64,000 bases of DNA from Toxorhynchites rutilus septentrionalis. Taxonomy: Eukaryota > Arthropoda > Insecta > Diptera > Culicidae. The stretch spans positions 67,997,593 through 68,061,592 of the forward strand of contig NC_073744.1 of assembly GCF_029784135.1 (NCBI RefSeq). Direction: 5' to 3'. Position 1 is the stretch's first letter. Each line of letters opens with the position of its first letter. Position numbers and translations under genes: made by a program. The notes under the pieces were generated by a model. It ran no database searches, was not told where the DNA came from, and saw only the letters and a program-made list of their open reading frames with translations. Shown piece by piece: positions 1 through 9,130 of the stretch.

Positions 1-739
1 TAATTTTTAGTATATCGTTCTCTCGTTTGTAAAATGGGCAGTTTCTGTCGCCAGGCCCATGATTCCCTTTGCAATTGATGCAATATGGTGGTTCTTCACA
101 AGATGCGTTGATATGGTCTTTCGAGCATTTTTTGCACCTTGCTTCTTCTCTTTGGCAATTCTTCTGTGTATGCCCATATTTGTAGCATTTAAAGCATTGC
201 ATTGGTTTCGGGAAATAGTGTCTAGTTTTAAGTCTTAGTAGACCACATTTCAGATGTTCCGGAGGCTCTGATCTATTGATCGTAATGATAAGAAGAGGCG
301 TGTTAACCGTTTCTCTCTTTTCGTTTTTCCTAGTGATTCTGTGTACGTTTAGCACACCTTGGTCTGCTAGCTCAACTTGTATCTCTTTCGTTTCCATTTC
401 CATCATTTCTTCGCTGTAGACCACACATTTTGAAATGTTCAGGTTCTTGTGGTATTCTACTTTTATCTTTTCTCCGTTTACTAAGCTTTTAAGCATAAGT
501 AGCTTTTCCGCGTTTCTGTTGTTCTCTAGAACAATCAGAAAGCTTGTGTCTCTTTTTATGTACTTTATTTCTATGATGTCTTTCGTTAGTTTGGATAGCG
601 TTTTTGATATCAAGAAGGGGTTTCTTGTTATCTTTCCATCGGTTTTTTCTGCCGTAAGGCTGAGGTAAGTTTTACCTCCTACTCCGCTCATCGTCGATAC
701 AGTTTTTTGTTTTGGTTGGTTTTGTTTATTATTCTCCAT
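1..739 (-). CDS. ORF1 (gag-like nucleic-acid-binding protein) of the R7-like element, partial
   Basis: Translating leftwards from the ATG at 739 gives an uninterrupted frame of about 246 codons reaching the window edge, so the C-terminus is missing. The N-terminus is polar (MENNKQNQPKQK) and a lysine-rich central region follows. From about residue 182 there are three consecutive CCHC zinc knuckles: CFKCYKYGHTQKNC, a second beginning CKKCSKDHINASC, and a third beginning CINCKGNHGPGDRNC. This arrangement is typical of ORF1 of R1/I/Jockey-type LINEs, where the protein packages element RNA. No stop or frameshift is seen, so this part of the element may be functional. Confidence 0.72.
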   Translation of the reverse strand, partial: MENNKQNQPKQKTVSTMSGVGGKTYLSLTAEKTDGKITRNPFLISKTLSKLTKDIIEIKYIKRDTSFLIVLENNRNAEKLLMLKSLVNGEKIKVEYHKNLNISKCVVYSEEMMEMETKEIQVELADQGVLNVHRITRKNEKRETVNTPLLIITINRSEPPEHLKCGLLRLKTRHYFPKPMQCFKCYKYGHTQKNCQREEARCKKCSKDHINASCEEPPYCINCKGNHGPGDRNCPFYKRENDILKI

Positions 740-1120
740 GTGATTCCCACGAGTCGCTAGGGAAAGGTGGGGTCCTCCGCGTCAGTGCCCTGCTGTAACA
801 CGGTAAGGGCTGCATACTGTGGGGTGCGCCCCGGTGCCCCACAGGCTCCGTTAACGGCTTCTCATTTGTATCGCCCCTTCCACCACTCAGCTCTCGGCAC
901 GGGTCGCATCACACCTTAACTTTTGGGGCCCGTTTTCCCCCTTCCTTGTCTGCGTACGACCAAAGGTCCCACCGGGGTTGGTTACCCGATCTTTCCTAAG
1001 GTTGCTCATACCCCAGCCGGTACCTCGGGGAGGTAAGGATAGGAGTTCCAGGGCGGAAGCTGAAGGGCCAATAATTGGCACTGGATTGCGCTGTACCCTG
1101 GCTTTACCAGCCCTAGGACC
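740..1120 (-). promoter_or_regulatory. 5' UTR of the R7-like element
   Basis: The leader between the 18S junction and the ORF1 start has no long ORF in the sense direction. About 310 nt of it (740-1049) is repeated with roughly 80% identity by eye at 6543-6852, in front of a mariner transposase ORF. The 70 nt nearest the 18S junction are not shared. In R2 and some other rDNA retrotransposons the 5' end carries an HDV-like self-cleaving ribozyme used for release from the rRNA co-transcript. I cannot demonstrate one here. Confidence 0.55.
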
Positions 1121-1989
1121 GAGGTCATATTCCATTATTCCATGCAAGATTATTCTCGGCCGTTGTGTGGCCTGCTTAGAGCACTCTAATTTGTTCAAGG
1201 TAATCGCAGCTGGGCAGGTGGAAACACCGCACCCGATAAAGGGCACAAAGTGCCACCGTGTATGTGCACCCAGTCTTATAGTCGCAGCAATACCAGTGAC
1301 CTACTGCCAACATTAGGAGTAGCACCCGTGCTGGACAAGAATGAACTTCGAACGTTTTAACCGCAACAATTTTAATATACGCTAGTGGAGCTGGAATTAC
1401 CGCGGCTGCTGGCACCAGACTTGCCCTCCACTGGATCCTTGTTGAAGGATTTATGCTCAACTCATTCCAATTATGAGACATCATTCAAGAGTCTCACATT
1501 GTTATTTCTCGTCACTACCTCCCCGTGCCGGGATTGGGTAATTTACGCGCCTGCTGCCTTCCTTGGATGTGGTAGCCATTTCTCAGGCTCCCTCTCCGGA
1601 ATCGAACCCTGATTCCCCGTTACCCGTTGCAACCATGGTAGTCCTCTATACTACCATCAATAGTTGATAGGGCAGATATTTGAAAGATCCGTCGTCGGTG
1701 CGAGACCGTACGATCAGCGGAATTATCCAGATTTCAACTCAAGCGTCACGGCCCTGTGAAGGGGGACGATTGGTTTGCCTAATAATTGCACAGGTTCCGC
1801 GAGGTCCCTGCATTTTGCATGTATTAGCTCTAGATTTTCCACAGTTATCCAAGTAACTAGTTGTATGATCTTGTAAATTATAGCTGTTATACTGAGCCTT
1901 ATGCGGTTTCACATTAAATCTGTTCGTACTTAGACATGCATGGCTTAACCTTTGAGACAAGCGTATATTACTGGTAGGATCAACCAGAA
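1121..1989 (-). rRNA. 18S rRNA, 5' part, interrupted by the R7-like element
   Basis: The reverse complement reads as small-subunit rRNA from its 5' end: GGTTGATCCT near 1975-1985, then GCATGTCTAAGTACGAAC, GGCTACCACATCC, GGCAGCAGGCGCG, and GCCAGCAGCCGCGGTAAT near 1400. It ends in V4, where the retrotransposon begins. The rest of 18S would lie on the far side of the element, outside the window. Several normally invariant positions differ, for example CCTACCAG instead of CCTGCCAG at the 5' end and ATATCTG instead of GTGTCTG. This suggests a decayed or variant copy rather than a working rRNA gene. Confidence 0.93.
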
Positions 1990-2581
1990 TTCACTATCAC
2001 TATCTACTGATGGATGCGCGGCACGCCGGCCCGCAAACAATTCGATAGGGGTGTATATTAACTTCGCACAACATCACCACAACGTTCATCCTCGGTAAAT
2101 TCGTTCCTCGTTCGCATACACGATAGCCATACACTAGCCAAAAGATTCCCATACACAATTACTAGCACGCATAAAAGCGTGAGAGGGGGTATTGTTCACA
2201 TGTCCACGCTCGCTTATCACGAGGTAGCTGCACCACATTGATGTAAACGACCCAACACACACAGACGAGCGAGCGAGCGCACGCTTTTTTTCCCCTACTG
2301 CATACCTACAGCATACGCTGAGGAGGCATAACAATGGAGAAAAAAAACTCGGAGCGAGAGAGCGGTAACTACCCGTGTGGTGCTACTAGCTGCACTGATG
2401 CGATGCGTCTTACATGGGAGGTATTTCAATGTTCGACACACCGTACTGCACAGGGTTCGCATGGCACACGAGAAAGCCACAATCGCCTTATGCCCCTTCG
2501 ACGTTCAACGCACGACACGACACCACACACTGGAGTACGTACGTCTCACCACGTAGTGAGGGTAGGGGTTCGACACACGAA

Positions 2582-2760
2582 ACTCACTGAATTCGATACA
2601 AGCTCAAAAGGTTTACCCTCCCGGGTGCCGACCAGACTCACTGGATTCGATACAAGCTCAAAAGGTTTACCCTCCCGGGTGCCGACCAGACTCACTGGAT
2701 TCGATACAAGCTCAAAAGGTTTACCCTCCCTGGTGCCGACCAGACTCACTGGATTCGATA
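2582..2760. repeat. 54-bp tandem repeat, about 3 copies (rDNA spacer)
   Basis: Three consecutive copies of a 54-bp unit, each with the core TTCGATACAAGCTCAAAAGG followed by GTTTACCCTCCC and GTGCCGACCAGACTCACTG. The third copy carries one visible substitution (CCTGG for CCGGG). Because 54 is a multiple of three, the repeats create long open frames on both strands. These are not genes. Confidence 0.9.
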
Positions 2761-3337
2761 GACGTTCGACCCTACCGACAGTAACTTGACCCCACCCGTA
2801 CGGCATCGTACTACCGAACATCCATACAAGCTTCGCAAGTTATGCCTCAAACTTTTCACTCACCAACTTTCCCCACAATAGTGTAAACATGGTCATACCA
2901 ACGTTGCCTCGGTATGGGTATATACCACACTGGGGGCATCGTTATAGGAGTGCCTTGGATAGACTTGTACCGCTAGCCGAGACACCATGCTGGGTCGGGA
3001 AATGTTCACGCACCGCAATCGGTACCAGTGCCGGGTGTCGGTCATATTCCGATGGGGGGTAACCCTACTATTGAACTCGTACTTGTACTTGGGCCGTGCC
3101 TAAGGTGTTGGTTGTTTCAATAGTTGGTTACTTGTTTCAATAGTTGACATTTTTTCAATAGTTGAACTTTTTTCCAACAGTTTCAGTTTTCCCGTAGGTA
3201 AAGATGATGATGTGTGACCAATGTGTGAATGTGTTGTTTTTTTTTTTCAATAGTCATGTACGCGCCGTTGTCGATGTAATACTGCGGGTGAGAAATAAAA
3301 CAAACTGTTGTGCTGTGCTGTGCTTGATGTTGGCTTG

Positions 3338-3665
3338 GTGTTATTGTATTATCGAATTGGACTTAATACCAGTGCCGGGCCGATGCACACACTGCGTACT
3401 GCGAGTGCTGGCTCGCGCAGTGAGAAATTAAACAAACTGTTGCGCTGTTGTGTTGTGTGCGCTGTGTGGGGGAGACTTTTCATCACACTTGACACGCGCA
3501 TTCTTACCCTCGATGTTGCCTTGGTGTTATTATGTTATCGAATTGGACTTAATACCAGTGCCGGACCGATGCACATACTGCGTACTGCGAGTGCTGGCTT
3601 GCGCAGTGACAAATTAAACAAACTGTTGCGCTGTTGTGTTGTGTGCGCTGTGCGGGGGACTTTTC
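3338..3665. repeat. about 185-bp tandem repeat, 2 copies (rDNA spacer)
   Basis: Two copies, starting near 3338 and 3523, share TTATCGAATTGGACTTAATA, a CCAGTGCCG block and GCGTACTGCGAGTGCTGGCT. The terminal portion, GCGCAGTGAGAAATTgAACAAACTGTTG, recurs near 4490 in the outer spacer. This is the same class of sequence as the 111-bp array that follows, with which it shares the GCGTACTGCG segment. Confidence 0.8.
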
Positions 3666-3695
3666 CAACACTTGACACTTTGCATTCCGGGACGT

Positions 3696-4005
3696 GGACG
3701 CTTTCTGGGACTTAGTGTTATTGTCGGCGGGGCAGTGTTTTACACATTGCGTACTGCGGGGGTTGGCTCGCGCAGCGCTGTTGTGTGCTGTATGCTGGGG
3801 GGACTTGGACGCTTTCTGGGACTTAGTGTTATTGTCGGCGGGGCAGTGTTTTACACATTGCGTACTGCGGGGGTTGGCTCGCGCAGCGCTGTTGTGTGCT
3901 GTATGCTGGGGGGACTTGGACGCTTTCTGGGACTTAGTGTTATTGTCGGCGGGGCAGTGTTTTACACATTGCGTACTGCGGGTGCTGGTGTGCGGGTGTT
4001 GTGCA
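3696..4005. repeat. 111-bp tandem repeat, about 2.7 copies (rDNA spacer)
   Basis: Units begin at 3696, 3807 and 3918 with GGACGCTTTCTGGGACTTAG and contain TTGTCGGCGGGGCAGTGTTT and GCGTACTGCGGGGGTTGGCT. The copies look nearly identical, which indicates recent homogenisation. Part of the unit recurs in diverged form near 4160-4220 and 4450-4500. Confidence 0.9.
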
Positions 4006-4310
4006 CTTGAGACTTGTCATTCCAGGACATGGAATGGTTTCACACACATACGCGGTTGCATACTACCAGGCGCAGGATGAAATAAAAAAAAGTAAAGTAA
4101 TATCCAGCGAGGGGAATGGCTTCACACACGCACTTGGTGTTATAGCATTATCGTACTTATCGCCGATGCTGCGTACTGCGGGCGTTGGCTCGCGCAGACT
4201 GTTGTGTGCTGTGTTGTGCTGGGGGACAACACTTGACAGTTGTTATTCCCGGCCATGGGATGATTTCACACACACGCACGATTGCATACTACCAGGCGCA
4301 ATGCGATTTA

Positions 4311-4375
4311 ATGAAAAAAGAGAGAAGCAGCCAGCGCGGGCAGCACTAAGCTACCACGGTGGGACTTCTCTCTTA
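4311..4375. repeat. imperfect hairpin, AAGAGAGAAG arms (rDNA spacer)
   Basis: AAGAGAGAAG near 4316 is mirrored by CTTCTCTCTT near 4365 with a loop of about 40 nt. The arm sequence matches the inner part of the perfect hairpin at 4821-4871, so this looks like an older or diverged copy of the same structure. Confidence 0.5.
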
Positions 4376-4820
4376 CGGGACACGACGCACCCGCCCATCA
4401 CATAGCGCATCGCAAGGGCAATACTGCACAAGCTACTGTGCCGCGCCGATGCTGATGGGGCATTGTTACACGTACTGCGTGCTGGGTCGCGCAGTGAGAA
4501 ATTGAACAAACTGTTGTGCTGTGCTGTGCTGGGGGGGGGGGACTTTGCCAAAACATGCTACTTTGCATTCCAGGACATGGTGCACAGCTTATACCGCTAG
4601 CAGAGACACCTCGTTCGATCGGGGCAACTTGGGACACCGTAATCAGTACCAGTGCCGGGTGTGGGTCGGATTCCGATGGGGGGTGATCCGGGAACATATT
4701 TCTTGGACTTAGAATATTGTTCGGACTTAGAATTTTTTCGACTTATGACCTCGTTTCTGGGACTTAGCCGTAGAACCAGATGTAATGCGTGTTGCATAGA
4801 TTAAGGCGCAGGGGAATTTA

Positions 4821-4871
4821 ATAAAAAAGAGAGAAGCCCCACACATTTAGGGGGGCTTCTCTCTTTTTTAT
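4821..4871. repeat. perfect 20-bp stem hairpin with 11-nt loop
   Basis: 4821-4840 and 4852-4871 are exact inverted repeats: a GCCCC tip, then AGAGAGAAG and an A/T-rich base. On the minus strand the base of the stem supplies AATAAA, about 50 nt after the stop codon of the mariner ORF at 4914, so the structure could coincide with its poly(A) site. It may instead be a spacer terminator or a minimal foldback element. The symmetry is seen directly; the function is inference. Confidence 0.75.
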
Positions 4872-4913
4872 TGGACGATACACAACACATAACATACATG
4901 ACATAACACTGAC

Positions 4914-6360
4914 CTAGAAGCAGTATTTACCACCGTATTTTATGACCCGCTTCCACCTCGCAGGTAGGGAATCTATGCCTCTGGCATAGAACGTAGGAGG
5001 CTTGCTATCGAAGAACTCTTTTAGGAATGCGCTCATCTCGTCCTTAGTCCTGAAGAGTTTATTCCTAAGCTTATTACTCAATGACCTGAATAAATGGTAG
5101 TCCGATGGACTGATGTCTGGTGAGTAAGGAGGATGGTTCAATATGTTAAATCCCAGGCTCCTCGCCTTATCTATCGTTTCATGTGCCCTATGGCACGGAG
5201 CGTTATCGTGTAGTAGGGGTACCGGCCTATGTTTACTCACTCCCAGTATACCAGCCACCTTTTCCAGCTGCTTCTGATATCGTTTACGGTTAACAGATAC
5301 ACCCTTGTCTAGCAATTCCCAGTGTATAATGCCTCGTCGATCCCAAAACACACAGAGCATGTTCCACTTGCGATTCATCCTGTCTTTGGCGATTGTCTTC
5401 GGCATGGCGCCTTTTACGATCCAATGTATGCCTCTGTGAGGCGCAAACATGGGTATCTTAGATTCATCACAAGTGACCAAATTATCGAGCATACCCTGGT
5501 CTCGTTCACTTTGTCTGAGTAGTCGTTGGGCTAGTTTCACCCGCTTTGCAAGGTTGACTGGGTCTAGCTTGTGTGGGTGGTATCCCATTCTTTTTGGCAC
5601 ATAGTTTAGTTTATGCAACGTTCGCATAACAGTCGCTGCCGAACAGTTGTATTTCTGGGCCATAGACCTCGTAGATTGCTGGCTGTTTTGTTTCACATCA
5701 GCAAGCAGTGTTGCTGTGTTATCGATTGCCTTCGGACGGCCTTTGCGTGGACGATCCGCGCAGTTCCTGTCGGTATCGAACCTTTTGTACCACATCGTAA
5801 CCGTTCTACGAGTAACAGTTTGTCCATATGTGGAATTCAATGCCAAGAGGGTGTCCGACACTGAATCACCCATGTCGTAGTGGTGCAAGATGAACATTCT
5901 TGTTTCAGTTCTAGATAGTCTTATGGTTTGTATATCATATTGACTAGCATCTATCGGCTCTAGGACAACTCTGAGTTCTTTCAGAGAGTCTAATTGGATC
6001 GTCTGCTGTGTATCAAACGACTCTATGTCTACAGAAGGGGACTGGGGTAGTTGCATCACTCTGGATGACGATGCTAGTGGTTCCCATGATACTGATAAGG
6101 GTGGCGTTGCTAAGGGGTGGTCAGACCATTGCTGCTCACTATTCGATTCCACGTGTAGTGGGTCTTGTGTCATTTCGGATGACGATGGCGATGCTAAGGG
6201 GTGGTCAGACCATTGCTGCTCGCTCTTCGATTCTTCGTACAGTGGGTCTTGTGTCATTTCGGATGGCGATGACGGTGCTAATGGGTGGTCAGACCACTGC
6301 TGCTCGCTCTTCGATTCTTCATCCGGATTTATATCTATAACCGGAGAAGGGAATAGCGAT

Positions 6361-6410
<50 letters not shown>

Positions 6411-6542
6411 TGATGATGAGGACGATGATGACGATGAGGACGACGATGAGGACGACGATGCCACTGAGTTAACACAACAAGGACACTTCTTAGGGTGATG
6501 AATACGCTTCGATCTTCGCATTGGGTTGGTTTTGCTTTTCAT
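4914..6542 (-). CDS. mariner (DD34D) transposase with serine-rich N-terminal extension
   Basis: An uninterrupted 542-codon ORF. The C-terminal ~345 residues are a mariner transposase. They begin with an N-terminal helix-turn-helix region (SRTETRMFILHHYDM, then RTVTMWYKRFDTDR and RPRKGRP linker). The catalytic triad is D359 (VTCDESK), D446 (LLHDNAPCHRA) and D481 (SPDISPSDYHLF), with exactly 34 residues between the last two. All three acidic residues are present. The extra ~200 N-terminal residues are unusual: a basic/cysteine segment (KRIHHPKKCPCC), a tract of about 35 serines, and three ~28-residue repeats around SEQQWSDHPLA. The product should bind element ends and cut and paste DNA in the nucleus. 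The ORF is followed by AATAAA near 4868. It lies at the edge of rDNA spacer and is preceded by a leader shared with the R7-like element. No terminal inverted repeats were found, so it may be a chimeric or captured gene. Confidence 0.85.
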
Positions 6543-6852
6543 GTGGTTCCCACGAGTCGCTAGGGAAAATATATGGTCGACTGTGGACTACCCTGCCATA
6601 CCACAGCAAGGGCAACATTACTGTGAGGTTTGCCCCGGTACCCCACAGGGTCCGTTCGCGGCTTCATATTTGTATCGCCCCTTCCACCATTCAGCTATCG
6701 GCACGGATCGTATACACACCTTAAGCTTTGGGGCCCGAGTGCCCCCTTCTCTGTCTGCATACGACCTAAGGTCCCACCGAGGTTGGTTACTCGATCTTTC
6801 CGAAGGTTGCTCGTATCCCAGTCGGTACCACGGGGAGGTAGAGATAGGAGTT
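6543..6852 (-). repeat. second copy of the R7-like 5' UTR, leader of the mariner ORF
   Basis: This segment matches 740-1049 along its length in the same orientation relative to the following ATG. Shared blocks include CCCACGAGTCGCTAGGGAAA, TTTGTATCGCCCCTTCCACC, GGTCCCACCG and GATAGGAGTT. Similarity continues about 25 nt past the start codon (AAAACCAACC) but in a different reading frame. The outer flank (6853-6973) is not 18S, so this copy is not at the R7 target. Confidence 0.8.
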
Positions 6853-6964
6853 GCTGAATCATAGGCTACCATCATAAATGGATCATCATAATGAGTTATA
6901 TGTTCGCTGTATTCAGCCATTTACCGACCACTGTTTAATATATACATGTGGCCCCGAAAGCAGT

Positions 6965-7369
6965 GCATAAGTATTGATCCATCCTTTCCAAAACTTTTGC
7001 AACACACCAATACGGTGTCATATCAAGACCTTATTTGATACACCCGCAATGAGAAAAGAATCTGCGGAAGAGCTCCTTGCACTAGTGGATAGATTCGAGC
7101 AGCAAAGCTCTGTTTTAAAACGATTAGAAGAGAAGACTCACGCTTGGAGTTCAGTGTTAATTTATCAATTATCCACTCGTCTTGAATCGAATACTTTGAG
7201 GGAGTGGGAGAATTATTGCGCACGTCTCGACTCAGAGAACGTGGCATCCATCCTAGGAGGAATAGCAAGTGACGCCCAAGAGATCAACAATAAATTACCA
7301 TCTTATGTTACGATGGTGAATTTTCTTCAAAATTATACTAGAGTGTTACAATCGATCGGTTCAACTTGA
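6965..7369 (+). pseudogene. BEL/Pao gag remnant (DUF1759-like)
   Basis: Translation gives MRKESAEELLALVDRF, followed by a tryptophan-containing segment and STRLESNTLREWE, then LPSYVTMVNFLQN. This pattern of ESAEEL, a helical stretch and a LPSY-type motif is characteristic of BEL/Pao Gag. The N-terminal half and the zinc knuckles downstream are missing, and the next frame is interrupted from about 7370. Confidence 0.7.
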
Positions 7370-7643
7370 TGAGCGTTCACCGATCCTACAATGTTCAGTA
7401 TTTGGATGAATCGTATCCGGTGCGTGTACCATTGGACATCATGATCAGAATGATCAACGTTCATGTTCATCGTATAGCACTGTGCGTGAAGATAAATTAT
7501 TACGCGGTTTTTGGGAACCTAAAACCATTCGCGATACAATGGGTTGGTCTGCCACTGAGCGTTTCTGTAAAGAACATTTCCTGTCCCAGATATTAGAATA
7601 TACATAGTTCGAAAAGAGATGATCGGATAATAGAATTGAATAA

Positions 7644-8714
7644 TAATGAATACCAGGCCACCAGAAGATTTAATTCCCTGAAAAGGTCATTTAATTCAGA
7701 CCAACAAAAATACAGACTATACAACGAATTCGTTAAACGGTATTTGGACATGGGTCATGTTATGAAGCTCCCATCAACGAGATGAATATGAATCCGCAGT
7801 TTATTCTCTCACATCATGGAATTTTGGAGCCAGAAAGCGCAAAGGCAAGGCAAAGGGCTGTGTTTGATGCTTCCTGTAAGCCTCGTTATGGCTTTTCAGT
7901 CAACTATACACTGCTTGGGGATCCTGAGATTCAGCATACACTCGCTGCGATAGTTCTTCGGTTTCACACATTTCACTTCGCAGTTTTTACTGACATCGAT
8001 AAAATGTTCATTGAAGTTATAAAGAGTACTCAGTTCCTGTGGACAGATTCATCAATCGTATTGGATAGGCCTCCAGAGTCACCTGTCACCTGGAAAACGT
8101 TTGTGGCCAACATTGTGGCCGAAATACAGCATCTCGCTTCTAATGGTACTTGGAACTACACACCTCCAAATAATAATCCTTTAGAATTGGAGCTAAGCAA
8201 GATAGTAACCCTACCTGTTGCTACAGAACCAGAAAATATCATTCATCTATACTCTACCCTCACACAGTTCCTTCGATTTTGTGCATGGTGGCAACGGTTT
8301 CGCGAGTGCAATCATCGCGTAGCAATCGATCGCGTATACTGTTCATTATCGTCGGCGAAACTCGATCGCGCGTTACTCGTTCTCATGTGTCGTGTGCAAG
8401 ATGAATATTTCGCCTCGGATATCAAGCAGCTCAACCAGATCCGAATAATCAGCAGTAAGGGAAAACTTCAGTCCTGGAATCCACAATTTGTTGATGCCGT
8501 TATCCGAGTTGGCGGTTGGATTCATAATGCCTCACTGTCCGTGGACGAGAAACATCGTATTGTTCTATCTGTAAAGCACCGGCTGACCATAATAATCGCA
8601 TCGTCCGAGTTGTACTCACTTAGTCATCGGTTCTGGTCACATGACGGTCGTAACCAGGCACGATCCGTCGTTTATCGCTACATCACCTGTATCCATGGTC
8701 TCCCTAGATGTTAG
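7644..8714 (+). pseudogene. BEL/Pao pol remnant with internal deletions
   Basis: 7651-7785 encodes RFNSLKRSFNSDQQKY and then VKRYLDMGHVMKLPSTR before a TGA. This is the segment that precedes reverse transcriptase in BEL/Pao. From 7782 the frame is open for 310 codons. RT appears as HHGILEPES and VVFDASCK-like FDASCKPRYGFSVN, and TDIDKMF is the start of the catalytic palm. The sequence then jumps to the RNase H/linker region (PVTWKTFVANIVAEIQ, then GTWNYTP). It continues into the pre-integrase segment (SSKGKLQSWNPQFVDAVIRV) and stops at 8712. The YXDD box and the integrase core are missing, so the element is dead. Confidence 0.8.
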
Positions 8715-8899
8715 AAGCAGTCGATGGGCAACACACCAACGGTTTATGTTAACAAAATATGTATACATCAGAGTTCATTGCAAGTTTGCACTATTTGGTT
8801 GATCGGCGAGGAAATCCCTGCAACATTTCTTACGGCAACGGTCGACTCCAGCATCATACAGCATCCACCAGTGAATCATCAATAATTTATTTTGGCGGC

Positions 8900-9130
8900 C
8901 GGTATGTTAAATACCAAATGTGACATTAAATTAAATTAAGAATTAAATAATAGTAACGCTTTGTTAACTGAGGGTCATAAACACCCCTGCTAAAATCCCG
9001 GAAGTGTTACACACACTATACATCAATACCAATACCAATGTTAGTACACAACAACAGTTCACAAATTAACATTGTTCACAACATCTATAAAAAGAACAGA
9101 ATCCAATAAATCATTCTCTTTCTTCTACTG
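8900..9130 (+). promoter_or_regulatory. possible BEL LTR remnant (TATA box and poly(A) signal)
   Basis: Downstream of the BEL pol relic, TATAAAAAG at about 9086 is followed within 20 nt by AATAAA at about 9105. This spacing is seen in retroviral-type LTRs. No matching upstream LTR was found, so the assignment is weak. Confidence 0.25.

Larger units (their letters stand above)
1..1120 (-). mobile_element. R7-like non-LTR retrotransposon, 5' part, inserted in 18S rDNA
   Basis: An open reading frame with gag-type zinc knuckles starts at 739 and runs leftwards off the window. It is preceded by about 380 nt of leader (740 to about 1120) that is not 18S sequence. The leader abuts recognisable 18S sequence at about 1116-1125, just after the conserved GACCTCGGTC block of the V4 region. 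The element has the same orientation as the rRNA. Established knowledge: R7 elements of the R1 clade insert into 18S rDNA in Anopheles. Assignment to R7 rests on the insertion gene and the ORF1 type, because no reverse transcriptase lies inside the window. The exact 5' junction is uncertain by about 10 nt. Confidence 0.7.
1990..4871 (-). other. rDNA external transcribed spacer and intergenic spacer
   Basis: This stretch lies directly upstream (in rRNA sense) of the 18S 5' end. It lacks credible genes; the open frames here are by-products of tandem repeats. It holds three repeat families and two hairpins, listed separately. Families of spacer subrepeats with embedded promoter or enhancer copies are normal for insect rDNA. 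I could not identify the RNA polymerase I start site. The right limit is set at the end of the hairpin at 4871. Confidence 0.6.

Noticed and set aside
978..1484. Overlapping frames on both strands
   Set aside because: They lie over 18S rRNA and the retrotransposon leader and have no coding features.
1600..1625. tRNA-like B-box (GGTTCGATTCC on the minus strand)
   Set aside because: It is a normal 18S rRNA segment.
2334..4010. Repeated protein frames (for example around 3694-4080)
   Set aside because: They arise because the 54-bp and 111-bp spacer repeats are multiples of three.
4821..4871. Terminal inverted repeats of the mariner element
   Set aside because: The two arms face each other within 51 bp and have no partner on the other side of the ORF.
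6025..6498. Acidic Asp/Glu-rich plus-strand frame
   Set aside because: It is the antisense of the serine tract and 28-residue repeats of the mariner ORF.
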